From: CAWULT01 sp963923455
Lineage (GTDB): Bacteria > Acidobacteriota > Vicinamibacteria > Vicinamibacterales > UBA2999
Assembly (NCBI GenBank): GCA_963923455.1
Contig: CAWULT010000189.1
Span: forward strand, 1-6,038
Direction of reading: 5' to 3'
Length of the DNA stretch: 6,038 bases
Position 1 is the stretch's first letter, and each line of letters opens with the position of its first letter. Both the position numbers and the translations under genes were made by a program. This document shows positions 1 to 5,168 of this stretch, piece after piece. The notes under the pieces were generated by a model. It worked only from the letters and a program-made list of their open reading frames with translations. It had not been told where the DNA came from and searched no databases.

Positions 1-731
1 CGTGGCCGGGCGTCCAGGTGTGGACCGACCATCCGGCCGAGGCGTGCATGGCCTCCCAGTACGCCGGCTGGGCGGTCACCCCGGAGGGGTTCTTCGCGAT
101 GGGATCCGGGCCGCTGCGGGCGAAGGCGCGGGTGGAGAAGGAACTGTTCGCGAAGCTGGGCTATGCCGAGGACGCGACGCGCGGCGTGCTCGTGCTGGAG
201 GGCCGGGCACTGCCCACCGACGACGTGGCCGCCTGGGTCGGCCGCAAGGCGGGTGTCGAGCCTGGCGCGCTGACGTTCGTCGTGGCACCCACCGCGAGCC
301 TCGCCGGCGGCGTGCAGATCGTCGCGCGGGTGATCGAGACGGGCCTGCACAAGATGGACACGCTCGGCTTCGACGTTCGGAAGGTCGTCAGCGCCACCGG
401 CACCGCGCCGCTGGCCACGCTGGCGAAGAACGACATGCGGGCGATCGGGCGCACCAACGACTGCATCCTCTACGGTGGCCAGGCCCGCTACGTGGTGCGC
501 GCCGAGGACGACGAACTGGCCTCGCTCGCCGGGAGGCTGCCGGCGTCGGCCTCGTCGGACTACGGCACGCCCTTCTACGACATCTTCAAGCGCTACGACA
601 GCGACTTCTACAAGATCGACCCGCTGCTGTTCAGCGCCGCCGAAGTATGGTTGACGAGCGCGACGAGCGGCCGCACGTTCCACGCGGGCGCGCTGAATGC
701 CGACGTGCTGCGCGCGTCGCTGTTCGGCTGA
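1..731 (+). CDS. mch: Methenyltetrahydromethanopterin cyclohydrolase, 5'-truncated by the window edge
   Basis: Mch interconverts N5,N10-methenyl-H4MPT and N5-formyl-H4MPT in the cytoplasm. In bacteria it carries formaldehyde-derived C1 units from the methylene-H4MPT dehydrogenase towards the formyltransferase/hydrolase complex. The reading frame is open from base 3 and gives about 242 residues before TGA at 729-731. Family members are roughly 310-325 residues, so about the first quarter lies to the left. Recognisable family segments, in order, are ACMASQYAGW near the visible start, VSATGTAPLATLAKNDM, then IGRTNDCILYGG, then SDYGTPFYDIFKRYDSDFYK followed by IDPLLFS near the C-terminus. It is followed on the same strand after 41 bp by an ATP-grasp gene and then by a CitG-like gene, so it probably heads an operon that also makes the cofactor it uses. 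I see no frameshift or missing block. Identification is by recognition of conserved strings and is firm. Confidence 0.95.
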   Translation, partial: WPGVQVWTDHPAEACMASQYAGWAVTPEGFFAMGSGPLRAKARVEKELFAKLGYAEDATRGVLVLEGRALPTDDVAAWVGRKAGVEPGALTFVVAPTASLAGGVQIVARVIETGLHKMDTLGFDVRKVVSATGTAPLATLAKNDMRAIGRTNDCILYGGQARYVVRAEDDELASLAGRLPASASSDYGTPFYDIFKRYDSDFYKIDPLLFSAAEVWLTSATSGRTFHAGALNADVLRASLFG

Positions 732-772
732 GACCTGCCGGCTCCGCCGTCCGCACCCCGGCCCGCCACCAC

Positions 773-1732
773 ATGCACGTCGCCATCCTGAGCGCCCGCA
801 CCGGCTGGCACACCGACGAGCTGATCCGCGCGTTGTCGGCACGCGGGCACGTCGGCGTGGTGGTGCCCTATGAGGGGCTGGTGGCGCGCCTCGGCGTCAC
901 GGCCGCGGCCGGTGGTGGGCTGGCGAGCGAGCGGGCAGCGCTGCTCGACTCGGATGCCGTGCTGGCGCGCATCATCCCGAGCGGGTCCCTCGAGCAGCTG
1001 ATCTACCGCGTGGACGCGCTGCACTGGATCGAGGAGCGCGGCGTGCCCGTGATGAACTCGCCGCGCGCCATCGAGCGCTGCGTCGACAAGTTCTACACGA
1101 CCGCCCTCGTCCAGGAGGCCGGCCTGCCGACGCCGCCGACGGTGGTGTGCGAGCGGACGGACGAGGCCATGGCCGCCGTGCGCGCGATGGGCGACGTCGT
1201 GATCAAGCCGATCTTCGGCTCGATGGGACACGGCATGGTGCGCGTGAGCGACGTCGACGTCGCGTTTCGCGTCGTCCGCGCGCTCGAGCAGATCCGCGCC
1301 GTCTTCTACGTGCAGCAGGCGATCGACCACGGCGGCCGGGACATCCGCGCGTTCGTCGTCGGTGGCCGGCTGATTGGCGCCATCGAGCGGCACGCGGCGG
1401 GTGACGACTGGCGCACCAACGTCGCGCGCGGCGCCGAGGCGCGCCCGGTGACGCTGTCACCGGAGTGGGAGCGGATGGCCGTGGCCGCGGCGCGGGCGGT
1501 CGAAGCCGACTACGCGGGTGTCGACCTGCTGCCCGGGCCCGGCGGCTCGGCGTTCGTGCTCGAAGTCAACGGCATTCCCGGCTGGCAGGGCCTGCAGCAG
1601 GCGACGGGCATCGACGTGGCCTCGGCCGTCGTCGAGCATCTCGAGACGCGGGTCCGGTCGACGCGGGGCCTCGACCGGACCGGCGTGGCCCGCGCCGCCG
1701 GGGGCCGCGTGCCCACGGATGCCGACGCATGA
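773..1732 (+). CDS. RimK-type ATP-grasp ligase of the H4MPT/methanofuran cluster (probable glutamate ligase)
   Basis: This is a 319-residue ATP-grasp protein of the RimK/MptN/LysX kind, enzymes that use ATP to join an amino acid, usually glutamate, to a carboxylate. Visible features: pre-ATP-grasp region 1-100, a family CVDKF motif with K106, VVIKP with K145, the flexible glycine loop GSMGHGM (149-155), RDIRAFVVGG (189-198), the metal-binding acids D251 (GVDLL) and E264, and N266 in LEVNGIPGWQGL. All ATP/Mg ligands expected for an active enzyme seem present. The last 25 residues or so are a low-complexity tail. The ATG at 773 puts MHVAIL at the first beta strand, although no clear Shine-Dalgarno precedes it. 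The gene lies 41 bp after mch and overlaps the CitG-like gene by ATGA (1729-1732). A close relative sits next to mch in methylotrophs (as I recall, orf5 of Methylobacterium). Glutamylation of H4MPT (MptN-like) or of methanofuran (MfnD or polyglutamyl-like) are both possible; the sequence alone does not decide. Confidence 0.85.
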   Translation: MHVAILSARTGWHTDELIRALSARGHVGVVVPYEGLVARLGVTAAAGGGLASERAALLDSDAVLARIIPSGSLEQLIYRVDALHWIEERGVPVMNSPRAIERCVDKFYTTALVQEAGLPTPPTVVCERTDEAMAAVRAMGDVVIKPIFGSMGHGMVRVSDVDVAFRVVRALEQIRAVFYVQQAIDHGGRDIRAFVVGGRLIGAIERHAAGDDWRTNVARGAEARPVTLSPEWERMAVAAARAVEADYAGVDLLPGPGGSAFVLEVNGIPGWQGLQQATGIDVASAVVEHLETRVRSTRGLDRTGVARAAGGRVPTDADA

Positions 1733-2604
1733 CGTCGCACGATGTCGCGGCGGCCGTGCAGCTGGCCTGCCTGCTCGAGTGCAGCGCGCCCAAGCCGGGC
1801 AACGTGTCGCCCGGCCGGCACTTCAGCGACCTGCGCTACGAGGACTTCCTGGCGAGCGCCGCGGCGATTGGCGGCGCCTTCGCACACGTGGGCGAGCGCC
1901 GCGTCGGCGAGACGATTCGCGACGCCGTCCACGCCGCGCGATCGTGGGCGCGGTCGAACAGCAACCTGGGGATCGTGCTGCTGCTGGCGCCGCTGGCGCG
2001 CGCGGCGCGCCTGCGGATGCCCGACACCGCGCTGCGCGACGCAGTGCGCCTGGTGCTCGGCGCCACGACGGTCGAGGACGCCCGCGACGTGTACACCGCC
2101 ATCCGCCGAGCGGTGCCCGGGGGGCTGGGACGCGTGGAGCAGCAGGACGTGTCGGAGGAGCCGACCCTGCCGCTCCTCGACGTGATGCGGCTCGCCGAAC
2201 GCCGGGACTCCATCGCGTCGGAGTACGCGACCGGCTTCGCCCTGACGTTCGAGCGCGGCTGGCCGGCGTTGCACCAGGCGAGGCTCGACGGCCTGTCGTG
2301 GGACGATGCCGTCGTCGAGACGTTCCTGGCGCTGCTCGCCTCGACGATCGACACGCACATCGCCCGAAAAGTGTCGGCGGGCACCGTGAAGCTCGTGATG
2401 AGCAAGGCCCGTGACGTGGTCATCGCCGGCGGCGTGCGGACGGAGGACGGACGCCGCGCGCTGGGGGGCCTGGACAATTTTCTGCGGGACGGGACGAACC
2501 TGCTGAATCCGGGCACCACGGCCGATCTCGTCGCCGCCGCCATCTTCGTCGAGCTGGTGGAAGGCGTGTCCGCCGGAGGCTCGCCCCTGCGCCGGCCCGC
2601 CTGA
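1729..2604 (+). CDS. CitG-type triphosphoribosyl-dephospho-CoA synthase homologue of the H4MPT cluster
   Basis: A 291-residue CitG/MdcB-family protein. The classical enzyme makes the triphosphoribosyl-dephospho-CoA prosthetic-group precursor of citrate lyase or malonate decarboxylase from ATP and dephospho-CoA, forming an alpha-glycosidic ribose-to-ribose link. Conserved strings are APKPGNVSPGRHFSDLRYEDF (20-40; PKPGNV is the family signature), NSNLGIVLLLAPLA (77-90), and LNPGTTADL (259-267) followed by a hydrophobic helix. The protein is predicted all-helical and soluble, with no signal or membrane segment. Its ATG lies inside the ATGA overlap with the ATP-grasp gene, indicating translational coupling. 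No citrate lyase or malonate decarboxylase gene is visible; the neighbours are C1-cofactor genes. I therefore infer a role in making H4MPT or methanofuran rather than a lyase cofactor, with ribosyl transfer as the likely chemistry. Family membership is firm; the substrate is not known. Confidence 0.87.
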   Translation: MTSHDVAAAVQLACLLECSAPKPGNVSPGRHFSDLRYEDFLASAAAIGGAFAHVGERRVGETIRDAVHAARSWARSNSNLGIVLLLAPLARAARLRMPDTALRDAVRLVLGATTVEDARDVYTAIRRAVPGGLGRVEQQDVSEEPTLPLLDVMRLAERRDSIASEYATGFALTFERGWPALHQARLDGLSWDDAVVETFLALLASTIDTHIARKVSAGTVKLVMSKARDVVIAGGVRTEDGRRALGGLDNFLRDGTNLLNPGTTADLVAAAIFVELVEGVSAGGSPLRRPA

Positions 2605-2676
2605 TCGACGGTCGCCCGCAGGCCGATGCGAGATCTGCGCCGTCGGCTTCTCCTCCAGGAAGGGCGACATCTCCAT
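2605..2676. repeat. Convergent intergenic gap with nested short inverted repeats; possible bidirectional terminator
   Basis: The 72 bp between the stop of the CitG-like gene and the stop of the opposing HisA-like gene contain GTCGCCC (2611-2617) repeated in inverse as GGGCGAC (2662-2668). Inside that pair, GCCGATG (2622-2628) can pair with CGTCGGC (2641-2647) through one G-U wobble. A competing pair, CGACGG (2606-2611) with CCGTCG (2640-2645), is also possible. There is no proper T-tract; only TTCTCC follows the inner stem. Position between convergent genes fits a terminator, but stems of 6-7 bp arise easily in DNA this GC-rich. Confidence 0.25.
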
Positions 2677-3429
2677 CTACGGCATCGCGGGCACCCCGTC
2701 GCCGCGCAGCCGTCCGTTCTGCAGCGCCGTGGCGACCAGCGCACCGGCACAGCCTTCGGCGGCCAGCGCCGTGAGGTCGTGGATGTCGCGAACGCCGCCC
2801 CCCGCGAACACCGACAGGGCCGGCGCCGCGCGCCGCACTCCGCGCACCAGCATCAGTGGTGGCCCGCCGCCCATGCCGACACGGGCCAGATCCAGCACGA
2901 TCATTGTCTCGACGCCCGCGTGGGCCGCGGCCACCGCGATGTCCGCCGCCGTGGCGCCCGGTGCGACGCCCAGCTCGATGCCGGCCCTGCGGCGCGGCAC
3001 GGGGCCGTCGGCGTCGAGGCTGAAGGCGACGCGCGCCGGCCCGACCGCCGCGCACACCGCCCGGAGCACCTCGAACGACGGCAGCGTCTCGAGGCCCACG
3101 ACCACCCGCGCGGCGCGGAGCCGCGCCACCGCGTGCTCGGCCTGTGCGACGGTGGTCGTGCCGCCGTCGAGCCACAACGCGGCGCCCAGGTCCGCCAGTT
3201 CTGCGATGATTCCGTCCTGGGGCGCGCCACCCTCGATGGCGTCGAGGTCCGCCACGTAGAGGTCGGTCAGGCCCAGCCCGACGACGTACTCGCGCGCGAG
3301 GGCGATGGCGTCGCCGGAGGCAATCGGGCGACCGGCCACCTGCGCGACCGGCTGGTACTGGCGCCGGCGGCCTCCGCGCGCGTGGACCGCCTGGCCCTGC
3401 CGCAGATCGAGCACGCCGACTATGCGCAT
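2677..3429 (-). CDS. HisA/HisF-related TIM-barrel protein of the H4MPT-linked group
   Basis: A 250-residue (beta/alpha)8 protein related to HisA, the ProFAR isomerase of histidine synthesis. It starts VGVLDLRQGQAVHARGG, with D8 at the first catalytic aspartate position of HisA, followed by RRRQYQPV. It continues with LYVADLDAIEGG (57-68), LWLDGGTTTVAQAE (85-98) and FSLDADG (136-142), where D139 matches the second catalytic aspartate. FAGGGVRDIHDL (208-219) is the C-terminal phosphate-binding loop. Retention of both acids suggests an Amadori-type or similar sugar-phosphate chemistry. No his genes are nearby and the neighbours are H4MPT/methanofuran genes, as for archaeal and methylotroph HisA-like paralogues. 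I infer a role in C1-cofactor biosynthesis, step unknown. The ATG at 3429 is chosen because it is preceded by a good ribosome-binding site and begins exactly at the barrel's first strand. The frame stays open further upstream, but only as a shadow of the divergent gene. Genuine HisA is the alternative. Confidence 0.85.
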   Translation of the reverse strand: MRIVGVLDLRQGQAVHARGGRRRQYQPVAQVAGRPIASGDAIALAREYVVGLGLTDLYVADLDAIEGGAPQDGIIAELADLGAALWLDGGTTTVAQAEHAVARLRAARVVVGLETLPSFEVLRAVCAAVGPARVAFSLDADGPVPRRRAGIELGVAPGATAADIAVAAAHAGVETMIVLDLARVGMGGGPPLMLVRGVRRAAPALSVFAGGGVRDIHDLTALAAEGCAGALVATALQNGRLRGDGVPAMP

Positions 3430-3457
3430 CGAGGAGCCTTCCCCCCGTGAGTCATCG
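3430..3457. promoter_or_regulatory. 28-bp divergent start-to-start gap
   Basis: Only 28 bp separate the start codons of the HisA-like gene (minus) and the MfnF/MfnE-like fusion gene (plus). I see no recognisable -35/-10 pair or operator palindrome within it, and a pair of conventional promoters cannot fit. At least one promoter must lie inside the opposite coding sequence, or the transcripts start very close to the start codons. GTGAG at 3447-3451, 6 nt before the plus-strand ATG, is the only and weak ribosome-binding candidate for the fusion gene. Confidence 0.4.
3437..3446 (-). promoter_or_regulatory. Shine-Dalgarno of the HisA-like gene
   Basis: On the minus strand the bases read GGGGGGAAGG, a purine-rich ribosome-binding site 7 nt before the ATG at 3429. 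It supports that start over the longer open frame upstream and is the clearest ribosome-binding site in the window. Confidence 0.6.
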
Positions 3458-5158
3458 ATGACATCGAGAGTACAGGCGAACGGGAGCCGCGCGCCACAGG
3501 TCGTCGGGTGGGACATCGGCGGCGTCAACACGAAGGCCGCACGCGTGTCGGGCGGCACCGCGCGGTCGGTGGTGAACCGGCCGTTCGAGGTGCGGCGCGA
3601 TCCGTCCGGGCTCGCGCAGGTGATTCGCGAGCTGGCGCACGAGGTGGGGGCGCAGTCCGGTGACGTCCATGCCGTGACGATGACCGCGGAACTGGCGCGC
3701 GCGTTCGCGACCAAGCGCGAGGGCGTCGCCGCCGTCCTCGACGCGGTCGAGGCGGCGCTGCCCGGCGCCGACGTATTCGTCTACGGCACCGACGACCGGT
3801 TCCGGTCGCCCGACGAGGCGCGGTGCGCGCCGCTCGTCGTCGCGTCGGCGAACTGGATGGCCACGGCCACCGTCGTGGCCCAATCACACCCCGACGCCGT
3901 GCTGATCGACATGGGGACGACGACGACAGACGTGATTCCGATCGTGGGTGGCACGGTCGTCGCGGCGGGGCGGACCGATCCGGAACGGCTCGCCACGGGG
4001 GAACTCATCTACACGGCCGCCCTGCGCACGCCGGTCGAGGTGGTCGCGGGGACGGTTCCGGTACGCGGCCAGCCCACCGCGCTTGCGGCCGAGGCCTTCG
4101 CGCTGATGGGTGACGTCTATCTGTGGCAGGGACGTCTCTTGCCAGACGATTACACCACGCCGACGCCGGACGGCCGGCCGGCGTCGCGCGCCGGCGCGGG
4201 GGATCGGCTGCGCCGCGCGGTGTGCGCGGATGCCGAGGTGCTCGACGACACGGCGGTCGACGACATCGCCCTGGCGCTCTCGCGCGCGCAGGCGTCCCGG
4301 GTGTCACTCGGCATCGCCCGGGTGTGCCGCGGCACCGCGATTCGCACGGCCGTCGTGACCGGGCTCGGCGCGTTCGTCGCTTCCGAGGCCGCGCGTGCCG
4401 CGCGCCTGCGCGTGATCGCGCTCGCGGACGAGCGAGGCGAGGAGGCCGCTCGGTACGCGCCGGCCGTGTGCGTGGCGCTGCGCCTGGCGCAACAGCGCGA
4501 TCGCGGAGGAGAGCCCGCGGCACCAGCCGTCCGTGAGGCTGCCGCGGTCGACGCCGCCCTCGATCGGGGCGGCGTGAGCGTCGTCGTCAAGGTCGGCGGC
4601 GGGCTGCTGGCGCACGGCGGCGCGCTCGAGGTCGTGACGGCGGCCGTCGCGGCGGCGGCCAGGCGGGCGCGCGTGGTCGTGGTCCCGGGCGGCGGGCCGT
4701 TTGCCGACGCCGTGCGCGCGGCGGACCGCACGCTCGGGCTGAGCGGCGATGCCGCGCATTGGATGGCGGTGCTGGCCATGGATCAGTACGCGCACCTGCT
4801 CGTCTGTCGCATGCCCGGCGCGGCGCTCGTCGCCGGTCCGGCGGACCTGGAGGCGGCCGGCCCGGTACGCGCGCCCGGTCCGTTCGTTCTGGCGCCCTCC
4901 GCGTGGCTGCGCGCCGAGGACCCGCTGCCGCACTCGTGGGACGTGACGAGCGACAGCATCGCCGCCTGGGTCGCCGGCCGGCTCGGCGCGCGCCGGCTGG
5001 TGCTCGTCAAGCCGCCCGGCGCGGCCGGCGACGTCGTGGATGCCTACTTCGCGCGCGCGCTCCCCGACGGGCTCGACTGGTGCGCGGTGCCCGCGGACGA
5101 CGCGGACGCGCTCCGGGCGGCGCTGTCTGCCGGCGCCGGGACGGGCGGGCGGCGCTAA
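3458..5158 (+). CDS. mfnF/mfnE: MfnF-like (hydantoinase/ASKHA-type H4MPT-linked protein) fused to MfnE-like amino-acid-kinase domain; methanofuran biosynthesis
   Basis: A 566-residue two-domain protein. Residues about 14-345 match the 'H4MPT-linked C1 transfer pathway' family related to hydantoinase A: GWDIGGVNTK (17-26) and IDMGTTTTDVI (150-160) are the two ASKHA phosphate loops, with GELIYTAALRTPVE (181-194) and TGLGAF (301-306). Methanogen MfnF of this family joins furan diphosphate to gamma-glutamyltyramine. A linker rich in A, R, E and G (about 346-370) leads to an amino-acid-kinase domain (372-553): VVKVGGGLL (376-384, K378), VVVPGGGPFADAVR (407-420), PHSWDVTSDSIAAWVAGRLG (491-510) and LVLVKPPG (514-521). 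This matches MfnE, which phosphorylates the aminomethylfuran phosphate to the diphosphate used by MfnF. Consecutive steps would thus be joined, in reverse order along the chain. The ATG at 3458 is preferred; an in-frame ATG at 3422 would overlap the divergent gene. In bacteria the acceptor may be tyrosine rather than tyramine based. Domain calls are firm; enzyme activities are inferred from homologues. Confidence 0.88.
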   Translation: MTSRVQANGSRAPQVVGWDIGGVNTKAARVSGGTARSVVNRPFEVRRDPSGLAQVIRELAHEVGAQSGDVHAVTMTAELARAFATKREGVAAVLDAVEAALPGADVFVYGTDDRFRSPDEARCAPLVVASANWMATATVVAQSHPDAVLIDMGTTTTDVIPIVGGTVVAAGRTDPERLATGELIYTAALRTPVEVVAGTVPVRGQPTALAAEAFALMGDVYLWQGRLLPDDYTTPTPDGRPASRAGAGDRLRRAVCADAEVLDDTAVDDIALALSRAQASRVSLGIARVCRGTAIRTAVVTGLGAFVASEAARAARLRVIALADERGEEAARYAPAVCVALRLAQQRDRGGEPAAPAVREAAAVDAALDRGGVSVVVKVGGGLLAHGGALEVVTAAVAAAARRARVVVVPGGGPFADAVRAADRTLGLSGDAAHWMAVLAMDQYAHLLVCRMPGAALVAGPADLEAAGPVRAPGPFVLAPSAWLRAEDPLPHSWDVTSDSIAAWVAGRLGARRLVLVKPPGAAGDVVDAYFARALPDGLDWCAVPADDADALRAALSAGAGTGGRR

Positions 5159-5168
5159 GATTCGGGCC

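Noticed and set aside
2..772. Open frame upstream of and continuous with the ATP-grasp gene, overlapping mch in another frame
   Set aside because: The translation is arginine- and glycine-rich with no recognisable family, and the mch frame beneath it is clearly real. It is a GC-rich shadow; the ATP-grasp protein starts at 773.
608..1393. 261-codon minus-strand open frame opposite mch and the ATP-grasp gene
   Set aside because: A shadow of real coding sequence with biased composition and no recognisable motif.
1510..2676. 388-codon minus-strand open frame opposite the ATP-grasp and CitG-like genes
   Set aside because: Antisense to well-identified genes, with Arg/Ala/Gly/His-biased translation and no domain; typical of high-GC DNA where stops are rare.
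2677..3429. Genuine histidine-pathway HisA
   Set aside because: No his gene is adjacent, the N-terminal motif differs from ordinary HisA, and the neighbours are C1-cofactor genes. Not excluded, only less likely.
3305..3457. Upstream starts (ATG 3305 or 3422) for the fusion gene
   Set aside because: They lie inside the HisA-like coding sequence, and the extra residues show no family similarity. ATG 3458 begins just before the conserved GWDIGG loop.
3430..3714. N-terminal extension of the HisA-like frame up to 3714
   Set aside because: It would overlap the start of the divergent fusion gene. A good ribosome-binding site and the first barrel strand both point to the ATG at 3429.
4505..4576. 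Possible internal start making a separate kinase: GGAGGA at 4505-4510 and an in-frame GTG at 4574
   Set aside because: The Shine-Dalgarno-like string is over 60 nt from the GTG and there is no in-frame start at proper spacing after it; the GTG itself has no good site in front. The single fusion product is the simpler reading.
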